Shown here one piece after another: positions 50,362 to 60,209 of a stretch of DNA of 64,000 bases. Location of the stretch: the NCBI GenBank assembly GCA_019638625.1, contig JAHBTK010000001.1, positions 673,434 through 737,433 of the forward strand, given 5' to 3'. The position numbers were made by a program, and so were the translations under genes. The stretch comes from Chitinophagaceae bacterium (GTDB taxonomy: Bacteria > Bacteroidota > Bacteroidia > Chitinophagales > Chitinophagaceae). The notes under the pieces were generated by a model, which did not search any database, was not told where the DNA came from, and saw only the letters and a program-made list of their open reading frames with translations. How positions within the stretch are numbered: position 1 is the stretch's first letter; each line of letters begins with the position of its first letter.

Positions 50362-52764
50362 TTAAAACCTGTATGCGATACTCAATCTCACATTTCTCGG
50401 CGGCTCCGTCTGGTAGTAATAAGCGGGCCCTGTAGAGCTCCAGTCGCCGGCTACCGTTGGCATTGCGTAATAGGACCCACTGTACAGATAAGCATCCAGG
50501 ATATTGAACACATTTAAGGTAATTCGGTATTTGTTGCGGGCATAAAAAATGCCGCCGTCCAGTTTAAAATAATCTTCCGGCTGTTTGCCTTCCAGGCTCC
50601 AGGCGGTAAACCTGTCGTTCAGCATGGTGAAACCTCCGGATACACCCAATCCTTTGAAAGCGGTTTTTTGCAGCTCATAAGAAACCCATGCATTGGCGGT
50701 ATGCCTGGCAAACCCCGGTACGATCTGGTCTTCTTTATATTCCGTAACGCCTGCCGCTACTTTGGTCACCCTTGCATCTGTATAAGCGTAGTTTGCCATT
50801 ACGGTAAATCCCGGCAAAATAGATCCTCTTACATCCAGTTCCACCCCTTTAGCGATTTTCTCACCCAGCACAATGCTGGTTGGCGCATTAGGATTGGAAG
50901 CAGGATCTGCTGTCAGTTCATTTTGTTTGAGTATGCGGTACACCGACAGGGTGGTATTCCACTTGTTCTTAAACCAGTTTCTTTTTATTCCCAGCTCAAG
51001 GTTATTGCCGGTAACAGGCTGCACCTTTCCTCCATTTGTTAAAATGCCGGTTTGGGGAATAAATGCCTGGTCGTATAAACCATATACGGAAGTGTTGGGA
51101 TCTATAGAAAAACTGAGTCCTGCCCGCGGAGTGAAATGTTTCGCCGCATCATAAGGCTGGTCAACACCGTACACCTGCTTCACATCCGTGTACCTGCCCG
51201 CCAGGGTAAGTCTTAACCGGTCCTGCAGGAACGCCAGTTCATCCTGCACATACAGGCTTGTATACTGTTGCTTCATCACTCCCCATCCTAAAATAGCTCT
51301 TTGCTGTATAGGGGTGCTCCTGTCGAATACCGGGTATCCGTTGGGCGGGATGCCATAGCCGGGGTTAAGCGGGTCAAACAGATCATCGGGAGTATCCAGG
51401 TTGTACGATTGTCCCCAATCAGCATAATAGGTTTTATTAGCGGCGTCTAACCCTGCAAGTAACCGGTGCCTTATTTTACCGGTATAAAACTCACCGTTCA
51501 GGAAAGCCTGTCCGAGCACCATACTGCTGCTGGCATCCCATATCCCGAAATTACGCAGGATATACCCGTTGTCCGGATCCACCATAGAGGGCCATGAACT
51601 CATGCCTCTTTGCTGGTAGTTAAAATAAGATCCCTGCGCGGTAAGTTTCCAGTTTTCATCCAGGGAATGTTCGAAAATCACATACCCGCTGTGGTCGTTT
51701 ATTTTAGTGGGTGGAAGCCCGGGATTGGTAAACGTAAGATTCCGGGGATAAGTAGCATACCCCTGCGGCGAAAAAACATAGTAGGACCCTACTTCCGTCA
51801 TGTTCGCGAACTGTCCGTTATACTCCAGGGTTATTTTGGTTTTGTCGTCCACCTGGTAGGATACCACGGGAGCGATCACATAGCGGTTATTGTATTCATG
51901 ATCGCGGTGCGAGCCTTTGGCCTGCGCCGCCACATTGAGCCGGTAGAGCAGTTTTTTGTTTTTGCTCAGGGCCCCGTCCAGGTCAAGCCCTGCCCTGTAT
52001 AAGCTGAAGCTGCCTGTTGTGAAATTTATTTCGCCCTTGTTTACGCCCGTGGGCTTTTTGGTCACCACGTTATACAAACCGCTCGGGTCGCCATTGGATA
52101 ACATGAAACCTGCCGGACCTTTTACAAATTCTATCCGGTCTACAAAGCACATATCTTCCGTCAACGGTCCCCAATAGGAAGCAACTACATTGAAGCCGTT
52201 CCGGAAAGCCTGCAACTGCGAACCCCTTGCCACCACATTGGTGTACAGATCGCCCCAGTGCTCCAGGCGGGCGGCTCCGCTTACATTTCTTACCACTCCG
52301 TCGCTCATACTGATAACCTGCTGTGCTTTCAGGTCGTTATCATCTATCACCTGTATGTTTTGTGGAACTTCGAGTAATGGCGTTTTCAGACGTAAACTAA
52401 CGGAAGCATGTTCCGTGTTCTTACGCGAATTAACCAGTATTTCCTCCAGGTCGGTAGAAACCTTCTCCAGGGAAAAATTGATTGTCAGTATTTCATTTGC
52501 AGCTATCGTGATTTGCCTTCTCTGCGTACGCACACCAATACCCGAAACAACTATCCGCCAGCTACCCGGCTGTATATTGTTCAATATATAATCACCTGAT
52601 GCATTCGTAACAGCAGCAATTGTTTTGCCTTCGAGCTGAACAGATACAGCTTCCGCCGGTGAACCGTCTGAATTGATAACGGTGCCTTTTACTTGAGAAG
52701 ATTGTGCTATAAGTAATACAGGCGCCGAAAATAAAAAGATAATGAATGATATTTTCTTCAACAT
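50362..52764 (-). CDS. TonB-dependent siderophore receptor
   Basis: 800-residue outer-membrane receptor importing ferric siderophores with TonB energy. A signal peptide (1-20) is followed by a carboxypeptidase-D-regulatory-like beta domain (about 22-100: VKGTVINSDGSPAEAVSVQL), a plug (about 120-240: PQNIQVIDDNDL, VKGPAGFMLSNGDPSGLYNV) and a 22-strand barrel ending in the C-terminal aromatic RLSIAYRF. The barrel part has the siderophore-receptor style (YTDVKQVYGVD, VYGLYDQAFIPQTG). Two tandem palindromes 50-90 bases upstream of its ATG look like an operator. No siderophore synthesis or FecR/sigma genes are adjacent. Confidence 0.93.
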   Translation of the reverse strand: MLKKISFIIFLFSAPVLLIAQSSQVKGTVINSDGSPAEAVSVQLEGKTIAAVTNASGDYILNNIQPGSWRIVVSGIGVRTQRRQITIAANEILTINFSLEKVSTDLEEILVNSRKNTEHASVSLRLKTPLLEVPQNIQVIDDNDLKAQQVISMSDGVVRNVSGAARLEHWGDLYTNVVARGSQLQAFRNGFNVVASYWGPLTEDMCFVDRIEFVKGPAGFMLSNGDPSGLYNVVTKKPTGVNKGEINFTTGSFSLYRAGLDLDGALSKNKKLLYRLNVAAQAKGSHRDHEYNNRYVIAPVVSYQVDDKTKITLEYNGQFANMTEVGSYYVFSPQGYATYPRNLTFTNPGLPPTKINDHSGYVIFEHSLDENWKLTAQGSYFNYQQRGMSSWPSMVDPDNGYILRNFGIWDASSSMVLGQAFLNGEFYTGKIRHRLLAGLDAANKTYYADWGQSYNLDTPDDLFDPLNPGYGIPPNGYPVFDRSTPIQQRAILGWGVMKQQYTSLYVQDELAFLQDRLRLTLAGRYTDVKQVYGVDQPYDAAKHFTPRAGLSFSIDPNTSVYGLYDQAFIPQTGILTNGGKVQPVTGNNLELGIKRNWFKNKWNTTLSVYRILKQNELTADPASNPNAPTSIVLGEKIAKGVELDVRGSILPGFTVMANYAYTDARVTKVAAGVTEYKEDQIVPGFARHTANAWVSYELQKTAFKGLGVSGGFTMLNDRFTAWSLEGKQPEDYFKLDGGIFYARNKYRITLNVFNILDAYLYSGSYYAMPTVAGDWSSTGPAYYYQTEPPRNVRLSIAYRF

Positions 52765-52813
52765 ATGCCGATTTTAAATTCGGCGCAATATTATTCAGTC
52801 TGCTTACAGAATA

Positions 52814-52854
52814 TTTACCTGATCAGGAAAAAAGGTTTACCCGATCGGGAAAAA
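52814..52854. promoter_or_regulatory. Tandem palindromic operator of the siderophore receptor
   Basis: Two 19-bp units, TTTACCTGATCAGGAAAAA (52814-52832) and TTTACCCGATCGGGAAAAA (52836-52854), begin exactly 22 bp apart, two helical turns. Each has a perfect 10-bp palindrome (CCTGATCAGG 52818-52827; CCCGATCGGG 52840-52849). They differ only at two positions and the differences compensate, so the dyad is kept. Located in the 110-bp gap before the receptor gene. Confidence 0.7.
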
Positions 52855-52874
52855 TTCGGTTGGGATGTGATGTG

Positions 52875-54905
52875 TCAGCTTTCTGCGATCAGCCCTGCCC
52901 GGCGCAGCAGCGCCTCCGGGTTGGGCTTTCTACCCCTGAAGTGTATATATAATTCCATCGGGTCTTCGGTACCGCCTTTGCTCAGCAATGTCTTGAATTT
53001 TGCAGCGGTGGCGGCATCAAAGATCCCGTTCTCTTTGAACGCCTCAAAGGCATCCGCGTCCAGCACTTCAGACCATTTGTAACTATAATAGCCCGCGGAA
53101 TATCCGCCCGCAAATATGTGAGAGAAAGAAGGACTTACAGCCGTTCCCTTTATATCGGGATATACAATTGTTTGCCTTACAGCGGATTTTTCAAAAGCTT
53201 CCAAAACATCTTCCTGCTTTAACCGGTTGGTATGATAGGCCATATCCAGCATGCCGAATGACAATTGCCGCAGCGTTTGATATCCCTCCATGAAACTCGC
53301 GGAAGCTACGATCTTATCGATCTTTTCTTCCGGCAGGGGCGCACCTGTCTGGTAATGCTTTGCAAATGTTGACAGGAAAGATTTTTCATAACAGTAGTTC
53401 TCCATGAACTGTGAAGGTAGCTCCACAAAATCCCAATACACACCGGTACCGCTCAAACTTTCAAAAACGGTATCGGCCAAAATGCCATGCAAGGCATGTC
53501 CGAACTCATGGAACAAAGTAGTCACTTCATTAAAGGTCAGCAAGGAGGGGGTATCGCCATTGGGACGGGAAAAATTACCTACCATGCTGATATGGGGACG
53601 ATGGTTCACACCGTTTTCGATTGACTGTCCGCGGAAGGATGTCATCCAGGCACCGGCTCTTTTGCCCTTCCTCGGGAACCAGTCGGTGTACAACAATGCC
53701 TTGTGTTGCCCGTTCTCCAGCACTTCATATACTTCCACCTCTTCGTGATATACATCTATATCGGTGCGCCGTAAAAAACTCAACCCGTATAGTTTACCTG
53801 CCAGGTCAAAAGCAGCCTGCTGCACCAGCGGCAGTGAAAAATAAGGTTTGATCTCTTCTTCGGAATAGCTGTACCGGGCTTCCCGCAACTTCTCTGCATA
53901 GTAACTGTGGTCATAGGCCATCAACTCTTCAATACCGTCCCCGACGGCCATTTCTTTCAGCATTGCTATATCTTTTAAAGCAAAAGGCTTCGCTTTCTCC
54001 AGCAGCTCTGCTAAAAAATTGTTTACAATATCAGGTGTGGAGGCCATTCTTTCCTGCAGTACAAAATCGGCATGGGTATCAAAACCCAGGAGTTGCGCCC
54101 GCTGTTGTTTCAGGGAAACTATTTTTTTTACAATGGATTCGTTGTTGCGTTCATTATCCCCGAAAGCTTTACGGGCATTGGCCAGGTAGAGTTCTTTGCG
54201 GCGTTCCCGGTTAGCGGCATAGGTCATGAAGGGTACAAAGCTGGGGTATTGTAATGTAAATACCCAGCCTTCCAGTTTTCGGGAAACCGCTTCCGCGGCT
54301 GCCATGTTCATGATAGATTCCGGCAGTCCCTTCAGTTCGTTCTTATCCTCCAGGTGCAAATAATAATCGTTGGTTTCCTGCAAAACATGCTGGGAGAATT
54401 TAACGGTCAGGTTGGCCAATTCGCGGTCAATACTACGCAGTTGCTCTTTATCATCCTTCGATAAGAGGGCGCCGTTCCGGGAAAAACGTTTATAGGTTTT
54501 GTCCAGTAATCTTGACTCTTCCGGGGTAAGTTTATATTTATCCTGCTGTTTATATACCTGCTCAATACGCCGGAAAAGCTGCTCGTTGAGTGTAACATCA
54601 TTTGCATAAGCCGCCAGTAATGGTGAAACCTCTTCCTTTGTTTTCTCCAGGACATCATTTGTTTCTGCTGATGTCAGGTTGAAGAAAACGGCAGAAGCGA
54701 GGTCCAGGGCCTTTCCGCTACGTTCCAGTGCCGCCACGGTATTCTCAAAATCCGGCTCCGAAGCGCTGCCGGCAATCCCGTCTATTTCCATCCGCGCCCC
54801 GGCGATAGCCTTTTCTATTTCTTCTTTATAAACTTCCGACGGTATGGCAGAAAAAGGAACGGATTCAAATGCCGTATTAAAAGGCCCGGAAAAAATCATA
54901 TTCAT
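52875..54905 (-). CDS. M3-family metallopeptidase (oligopeptidase A/Dcp-like)
   Basis: 676 residues from the ATG at 54905 (MNMIFSGPFNTAFESVPF); a longer in-frame start at 54950 is less like the family. Zinc oligopeptidase of the thimet family, degrading short peptides in the cytoplasm. The active site is TLFHEFGHALHGIL (His-Glu...His, about residue 457), with the third ligand Glu in GVYWDFVELPSQFMENY. No signal peptide. Upstream of the siderophore receptor on the same strand, 110 bases apart, with the apparent receptor operator in between, so the two are probably separate transcripts. Confidence 0.94.
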   Translation of the reverse strand: MNMIFSGPFNTAFESVPFSAIPSEVYKEEIEKAIAGARMEIDGIAGSASEPDFENTVAALERSGKALDLASAVFFNLTSAETNDVLEKTKEEVSPLLAAYANDVTLNEQLFRRIEQVYKQQDKYKLTPEESRLLDKTYKRFSRNGALLSKDDKEQLRSIDRELANLTVKFSQHVLQETNDYYLHLEDKNELKGLPESIMNMAAAEAVSRKLEGWVFTLQYPSFVPFMTYAANRERRKELYLANARKAFGDNERNNESIVKKIVSLKQQRAQLLGFDTHADFVLQERMASTPDIVNNFLAELLEKAKPFALKDIAMLKEMAVGDGIEELMAYDHSYYAEKLREARYSYSEEEIKPYFSLPLVQQAAFDLAGKLYGLSFLRRTDIDVYHEEVEVYEVLENGQHKALLYTDWFPRKGKRAGAWMTSFRGQSIENGVNHRPHISMVGNFSRPNGDTPSLLTFNEVTTLFHEFGHALHGILADTVFESLSGTGVYWDFVELPSQFMENYCYEKSFLSTFAKHYQTGAPLPEEKIDKIVASASFMEGYQTLRQLSFGMLDMAYHTNRLKQEDVLEAFEKSAVRQTIVYPDIKGTAVSPSFSHIFAGGYSAGYYSYKWSEVLDADAFEAFKENGIFDAATAAKFKTLLSKGGTEDPMELYIHFRGRKPNPEALLRRAGLIAES

Positions 54906-55143
54906 CTGGTTTGCGTAAATGATTCGCTGCAAATATAGCGTATGCGGCATTTCCGGCTAAAGGTTATCTGCAATGGTCAGGTCTGCCTTCGGCAGAAAGA
55001 ATATTTTTTGACAAACACAATAGTAAAAACCGGTTATGGCTTCAATCATATGCATTAACTAAAAGTTATGCTTGTACTACGGTGTGTGATGCCTGATGAT
55101 ATTACTTATTATTGCACCGGAAAGCGGCTCAATAATGTCACAA
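54906..55143. other. Divergent intergenic region
   Basis: No gene. It should hold the M3 peptidase promoter on the minus strand and the upstream part of the sigma-factor promoter on the plus strand. No repeats or dyads of note were seen. Confidence 0.4.
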
Positions 55144-55207
55144 TAATTTTTGCCATCCTTTTCATAAGAATTACTATTTGCCACTTTTAATATTTGGAAT
55201 AAAATTG
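55144..55207 (+). promoter_or_regulatory. Shared 64-bp element, copy 1 (before the ECF sigma gene)
   Basis: Starts TAATTTTTGCCATCCTTTTC and ends ATAAAATTG. It aligns without gaps to 55908-55971: 34 of the first 40 positions and 47 of all 64 are identical. It lies 77-140 bases upstream of the sigma-factor ATG. The arrangement (conserved block, ten variable bases, conserved block) suggests a promoter or operator used by the same factor twice. Confidence 0.65.
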
Positions 55208-55283
55208 AACCTTGAAAATAAATAGCAGTTCGGGAGAAATGTATTTGAATAAAATTATTTTTTTACCTGCTTATTTTTAGTTT

Positions 55284-55832
55284 ATGTCGCAAAGTATTTA
55301 CCTTAATGATGCTGCTTGCTGGAAGCAACTAAAAGCCGGAAACCCTGATGCTCTGGGATACTTTTATGATACCTATATAGATCGTTTATTCCAGGCTTCC
55401 CTAAAAATGACGGATAACCGCGAATTGGCAAAAGACGCCCTCCAGGAGGTATTTATTGAAGTATGGCATTACCGGGCCAGTATCGGTGATGTTCAGTACA
55501 CTTATGGATACCTGGTAAAAGTACTCAAGAGCATTATCCTCAAGAAAGTGAAGAGCAAAGTAATTATCAGTGAGTTAATTGAAAAGGACCAGGGGATTTT
55601 CAAGGACGAGAATATCGAGGAATTGATTATTTCGTCGGATTTAGCCAAAGAACAGAAAAGTAAGCTGAACAGGGCTATAGGCCAGCTTACCACCCGCCAG
55701 AAGCAGGTGGTAAGGCTTCGTTTTTTTGAGGGGCTTTCCTACGAACAGATTGCTGTGAAGCTGTCCATGAACTATCAGTCTGTGAATAACCTTGCCTTCA
55801 GGGCAATGCTGAGCTTAAGAAAACAGATGTAG
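55284..55832 (+). CDS. ECF-type RNA polymerase sigma factor
   Basis: 182-residue extracytoplasmic-function sigma factor. Region 2 covers about residues 20-90 (ALGYFYDTYIDRLFQASLKM, DALQEVFIEVW) and region 4 about 125-182 (LTTRQKQVVRLRFFEGLSYE, then a helix-turn-helix IAVKLSMNYQSVNNLAFRAM). No FecR-type anti-sigma gene is adjacent, unlike most Bacteroidota sigma/SusC loci. The same 64-bp element precedes this gene and the lipoprotein-SusC-SusD operon that follows, so it probably drives both. Confidence 0.93.
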   Translation: MSQSIYLNDAACWKQLKAGNPDALGYFYDTYIDRLFQASLKMTDNRELAKDALQEVFIEVWHYRASIGDVQYTYGYLVKVLKSIILKKVKSKVIISELIEKDQGIFKDENIEELIISSDLAKEQKSKLNRAIGQLTTRQKQVVRLRFFEGLSYEQIAVKLSMNYQSVNNLAFRAMLSLRKQM

Positions 55833-55907
55833 AAATATTATTGAAGTTGTATGCAGCTAATATTCGCTGCGGATTGTCCATATAACCTGTAACCCTAAAC
55901 AGGATAG

Positions 55908-55971
55908 TAATTTTTGCTATCCTTTTCATAAAAAATAACATTTGACAGGAGTCCTGAATTGGATAAAATTG
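55908..55971 (+). promoter_or_regulatory. Shared 64-bp element, copy 2 (before the SusCD operon)
   Basis: Starts TAATTTTTGCTATCCTTTTC and ends ATAAAATTG, the ungapped partner of 55144-55207. It lies 150-213 bases before the lipoprotein ATG at 56121. A separate TATCTTTG box (56045-56052), an exact primary-sigma -7 match, lies between, so two promoters are possible. Confidence 0.65.
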
Positions 55972-56120
55972 GGGGATATTTGTGACGAATATTTTTTTTG
56001 TTTGATAATAATAACGAACGTGTGTTATTTTTTTATAAATAAAATATCTTTGCCCGGCATATGAGACACCACCAGACTTGTCTTAAAATTAATTTTAACC
56101 AAAACCATAACCGTTTACTC

Positions 56121-56621
56121 ATGCAAAAACGATACAGACTATGCCAAATCCCGCTATTGTTTGTTTTCGCTACTACGCTGCTTGTTTCCTGTGGCAAGGA
56201 GAGCGAGCCCTCCATTGAAACCGTGAGAAAAAACAATATTGCAACTTCCTGGAAGATAAAGGACATAACACTTGCTTATCCTATCCCATTCGCGGGGCAA
56301 ACGCTTCCTATAGGATTTAGCCTGTTTAACGTAACAGGCATGCTTCCTATATCAGGTCCTAAAATCGCCTGTACCAAGGAAGCGACCTATACCTTCAATC
56401 CCAACTATAGTTATAGCATCAACGGATGCACCGACCTGATTTTTCCAGGCGCGGGTCAATCCGGTAGCTGGTCGCTTTCGCTGAACGGAGGTATCCTTAA
56501 ATTGGGTAATAAACCTTACATGACCACGGCGATGACTGAAGATACCTGGACCATCTCCAATACGGTTGTTATCGCAGAAGCAGGGGCCGCTGTTCCAATC
56601 AATATAATATTGGAAAAATAA
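56121..56621 (+). CDS. Lipoprotein, lipocalin-like, first gene of the SusCD operon
   Basis: 166 residues from the ATG at 56121; an in-frame ATG at 56061 would precede the signal peptide with 20 polar residues. The lipobox LLVSC (Cys about 25) marks an outer-membrane or surface lipoprotein. The body is beta-rich: ATSWKIKDITLAYPIPFAG, EATYTFNPNYSYSINGC, SGSWSLSLNGGILKLG, DTWTISNTVVI, the pattern of lipocalin-like domain proteins. The SusC gene starts 50 bases downstream. It may be a surface accessory binding protein of the uptake system; ligand unknown. Confidence 0.8.
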   Translation: MQKRYRLCQIPLLFVFATTLLVSCGKESEPSIETVRKNNIATSWKIKDITLAYPIPFAGQTLPIGFSLFNVTGMLPISGPKIACTKEATYTFNPNYSYSINGCTDLIFPGAGQSGSWSLSLNGGILKLGNKPYMTTAMTEDTWTISNTVVIAEAGAAVPINIILEK

Positions 56622-56671
56622 ACAGGTAAACTACTATTAACAGGATTTGAATATCAACTAATAAAAAAATT

Positions 56672-59600
56672 ATGAGAAAGAACTGTTTAACAAACCGGCT
56701 ATTAACGCTTATTATAGCTGCCCTTTTGTTCAACGTAAACTTTGCGCTTGCCGGCGAAACAAAGTGGGGATACGATTTCAGGGTTGGGGGAACCGTAGCG
56801 GATGATAGCGGCCCGATTGCCGGCGTTACTATTACGGAAAAAGGAACCAACAATGCTACTACTACCGACAACGATGGTAGATTTTCTTTAAATGTCAGGA
56901 ACGCTAACAGCACGCTGGTGATCACCTATGTAGGGTATAGAACAGTAGAAGTGGCAGTAAATGGCAGGTCAAATATCTCTGTAACTATTGAAAGTGAAGC
57001 ACAGGAGCTGACAGGTGTGGTGGTGACAGCCCTGGGTATTACCCGCGAAAAGAAGTCGTTGGGGTATAGTGTTGAGGAAGTGGCCGGGAAAGAAATGACG
57101 CGGGTAGCGCAGGAAAATGTATTGAACGCTATGTCGGGAAAAGTAGCCGGGGTTACCATTAACCAGACCAGTGGCGCGGGTTCTTCCGTGAGTATGGTCA
57201 TCAGGGGCGCTACTTCCCTTAGCAGCGACAATCAACCGCTGTTTGTAATTGATGGTGTTCCGGTAGCCAATACCTTAAATAATGTCAGCCAGGTAGGTTC
57301 AGATAACCGGGTGGACTACGGTAACGCCATCTCCAGCCTTAACCCGGACGATATAGAAAATATTTCCATACTGAAAGGTCCGAGCGCGGCTGCATTATAT
57401 GGTTCGCGGGCGGGTAACGGAGTGGTGCTGATCACTACCAAAAGTGGAAAAGGACTGGATAAGTTGACCGTAAACGTTTCTTCCAACACTGTTTTTGATA
57501 AACCATACCGTTTTTTAAAGTGGCAGTATAAAATGGGACCGGGTTTATTCTCCGCCATACCGGAAGATATATCGGGGTTTCCTTTATCCAATCCGTTGGG
57601 TAGTATTATAGATGAAGGCGCCGGTGGACTGTTCGGTGCAGAGCTGGACAAGGGCTATACGGCAGTACAGTGGAACAGCCCGCTGGATGAAAACGGGAAC
57701 AAGATGCCAATCCCGTTGGTTTCCTATCCCAACAATGTCAGGAATTTCGTACAAACCGGGATAACCAGCACCAACAGCGTTTCCGTATCGAATAATAACG
57801 AACGGATGAATTACCGCATTTCTTATTCCAATATGCGTAACCAGGGGATCATTCCCAATTCGGATCTGTTCAGGAATACACTTAATTTAAGCTCCAGCGT
57901 AAAGGTGAGTGATAAATTCCGCCTGAGCACCAATGTGGATTTAAGCCGTAACAATTCGAACAACCGCCCGGCCGGCGAAAGAGGTACCAACCCTTTGCAG
58001 TGGGCATACAATATTCCTTCTCATGTTAACATCCTGGACCTGCAGGACTACTGGGAACCGGGGCAGGAAGGATTACAGCAACGTACGCCCAGAAAAGGCA
58101 TGTACAACAACCCTTATTTCCTTGCCTATGAAGTAGCCAATGGTTTTGTAAGGGATCGTTTGTATGGAAATATCAAGGGAGACTGGCAGATCACCAGATC
58201 GCTCAGCCTGATGTTGCGTTATGGTTTGGATACCTATAACGAACAAAGAGAAACAAAGATCGCCTCCAGTTATACTGATGATGAAAGAGGAGCATACGGC
58301 TTGATCAACCTGAAACATTTTGAAAGCAATGCCGACTTCCTTTTAAACTATAAAAAGCAATTGGGAGATTTCAGTATCTCCATATCAGGAGGCGGTAACA
58401 CCCGTCGCCAGAATGGCAACTCTGTTCGCACTGCCACTATTAATAAAACAGGTTTGGTTGTTCCGGGAATATTTACACTACAGAATATCCTGCCGGCTAA
58501 TCTCGACTTTTCCAGCAGTTCCTTCAAAAGAGGGGTGAACAGTTTGTATGCGATGGGTAGTTTTGGATTTAAAGATATGGTGTACCTGGATATAAGCGGA
58601 CGTAACGACTGGTCAAGTACCCTCCCTGATGCAAAATCTTATTTCTATCCGTCTGCTTCTCTGAGCGTGCTGGCAAATGAGGTGTTGAACGTGACATCGT
58701 CTGACATCAACCTGATAAAACTCCGCGGAGGGTATGCGCAGGTGGGTAATGATACGGACCCTTACCGTTTATTATCAGTATTGGGGAACCGGGGCACCTG
58801 GGGAGATATTCCCCGGTTGGGAACACAGGGGGTTTTATTCAACCCCAACCTGAAACCTGAATTAGCTACTTCTTATGAAGCAGGCCTGGACCTGGCATTG
58901 TTTAAAAACAGGCTTCGTTTGTCGGCGACTTATTATGTAGTGGATAACGAGAACCAGATTTTTAATACCCAGCTTCCTTCTTCATCCGGTTTTGGTTCTC
59001 AAACCATCAACGCGGGTTTGCTTAGGAGCAAAGGCTGGGAGTTTACCCTGGGTGGTACTCCTTTTCAAACCCGGAACTTCCGCTGGGACATCAGTGCTAA
59101 CTGGACCCGGAACAGAACCCGTATCATTAGTCTGCCGGAAGAAATGCAGTTCTTTACCTTCTGGCAAGAAGCGAAAGGAGGCGCCTGGACTTATCCTGGT
59201 GAAGAGATAGGCGATATCTACGCGCCTGAGGTCAGGGTGGTAGAAGACAAAGGATCTCCTTATTACGGTTACCCGCTGTTGCAGTTGGACGGTTCCAATG
59301 GCTGGGCTACCTATGCAGTGGCAAAAGAAGGACAGGCTAGCCGTAACAAAGTGGGTAACTTTAATCCCCGTTTCATTATGGGTTTTCAAAATACCCTCTC
59401 CTATAAAAACTGGTCTTTGAATTTCACGCTCGACTGGCGTAATGGCGGGCAGTTTGTTTCTCAAACCTATCGTTATGGTATGAGTAACGGACAAACCATG
59501 TTGCCCCTGTTGAGGTCAATGGATGCCGGATTGATGACCGGGAAAGAATTGCGTGACTACCTGGTAGCTAACGAAGATGAGTTGATAAAAGGCGGTAATG

Positions 59601-60136
59601 GATTCAGCACTATCATAGGTTGGCCTACTCCTGAACAAACATCTTTTCCATTCTACTATGGAGCAGTGTTACCGTATGGTGGAGTGATTATTCCCGGCGT
59701 ATATGCAACTGCCTGGGATGCCCAGGGAAACCCAACAGCATACCAGGAGAACCTGGGTGAAAACATCAACCCTGTGCGCAGACCACTCACGCAGGGTGGT
59801 GGTACACAGCCTGCGCCTTATGCAACGGCTATCAATTGGGATCTGCTACAGCCCGAGCTGTTTTCTGCTTCTTACCTGAAGTTGAGAGAAGTGACCCTTA
59901 CATACGGATTGCCTTCAAGTATTGTGAGAGGGCTGAAATTACAGGACGCCAGTTTTTCAGTATATAGCAGGAATATAATCATCTGGACGGCTGCGAAAAT
60001 CAATATCGATCCTGAAAACGCGTTTCAGCCTTCAACGGGAGTACAGGGAGGCACGCAATTCATGCAAGGGGTAGAAAGATATAACGTTACACCGTGGGTA
60101 ATCCCGATTGGTGTGAAGTTGAACATCACTTTTTAA
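56672..60136 (+). CDS. SusC/RagA-family TonB-linked outer-membrane transporter
   Basis: 1154-residue outer-membrane importer, working as a pair with the SusD-like lipoprotein encoded next. A signal peptide (about 1-27), a carboxypeptidase-D-regulatory-like domain (about 37-115: GGTVADDSGPIAGVTITEKG), the SusC-type TonB/plug region (EAQELTGVVVTALGITREK; LKGPSAAALYGSRAGNGVVL) and a large barrel ending in VIPIGVKLNITF. The 1000+ residue size is typical. It belongs to the operon lipoprotein-SusC-SusD-ceramidase-like-PqaA-like, preceded by the shared sigma element. Confidence 0.96.
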   Translation: MRKNCLTNRLLTLIIAALLFNVNFALAGETKWGYDFRVGGTVADDSGPIAGVTITEKGTNNATTTDNDGRFSLNVRNANSTLVITYVGYRTVEVAVNGRSNISVTIESEAQELTGVVVTALGITREKKSLGYSVEEVAGKEMTRVAQENVLNAMSGKVAGVTINQTSGAGSSVSMVIRGATSLSSDNQPLFVIDGVPVANTLNNVSQVGSDNRVDYGNAISSLNPDDIENISILKGPSAAALYGSRAGNGVVLITTKSGKGLDKLTVNVSSNTVFDKPYRFLKWQYKMGPGLFSAIPEDISGFPLSNPLGSIIDEGAGGLFGAELDKGYTAVQWNSPLDENGNKMPIPLVSYPNNVRNFVQTGITSTNSVSVSNNNERMNYRISYSNMRNQGIIPNSDLFRNTLNLSSSVKVSDKFRLSTNVDLSRNNSNNRPAGERGTNPLQWAYNIPSHVNILDLQDYWEPGQEGLQQRTPRKGMYNNPYFLAYEVANGFVRDRLYGNIKGDWQITRSLSLMLRYGLDTYNEQRETKIASSYTDDERGAYGLINLKHFESNADFLLNYKKQLGDFSISISGGGNTRRQNGNSVRTATINKTGLVVPGIFTLQNILPANLDFSSSSFKRGVNSLYAMGSFGFKDMVYLDISGRNDWSSTLPDAKSYFYPSASLSVLANEVLNVTSSDINLIKLRGGYAQVGNDTDPYRLLSVLGNRGTWGDIPRLGTQGVLFNPNLKPELATSYEAGLDLALFKNRLRLSATYYVVDNENQIFNTQLPSSSGFGSQTINAGLLRSKGWEFTLGGTPFQTRNFRWDISANWTRNRTRIISLPEEMQFFTFWQEAKGGAWTYPGEEIGDIYAPEVRVVEDKGSPYYGYPLLQLDGSNGWATYAVAKEGQASRNKVGNFNPRFIMGFQNTLSYKNWSLNFTLDWRNGGQFVSQTYRYGMSNGQTMLPLLRSMDAGLMTGKELRDYLVANEDELIKGGNGFSTIIGWPTPEQTSFPFYYGAVLPYGGVIIPGVYATAWDAQGNPTAYQENLGENINPVRRPLTQGGGTQPAPYATAINWDLLQPELFSASYLKLREVTLTYGLPSSIVRGLKLQDASFSVYSRNIIIWTAAKINIDPENAFQPSTGVQGGTQFMQGVERYNVTPWVIPIGVKLNITF

Positions 60137-60209
60137 ACTTTGGGTCATGAAAAGAATGAAGCAGAATACAATACTTCCTTTCGTAAATACTAACGATAAA
60201 AACTTTTGG

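Noticed and set aside
52765..52874. Riboswitch before the siderophore receptor
   Set aside because: The gap is only 110 bases and is explained by the two palindromes; no known aptamer core is visible.
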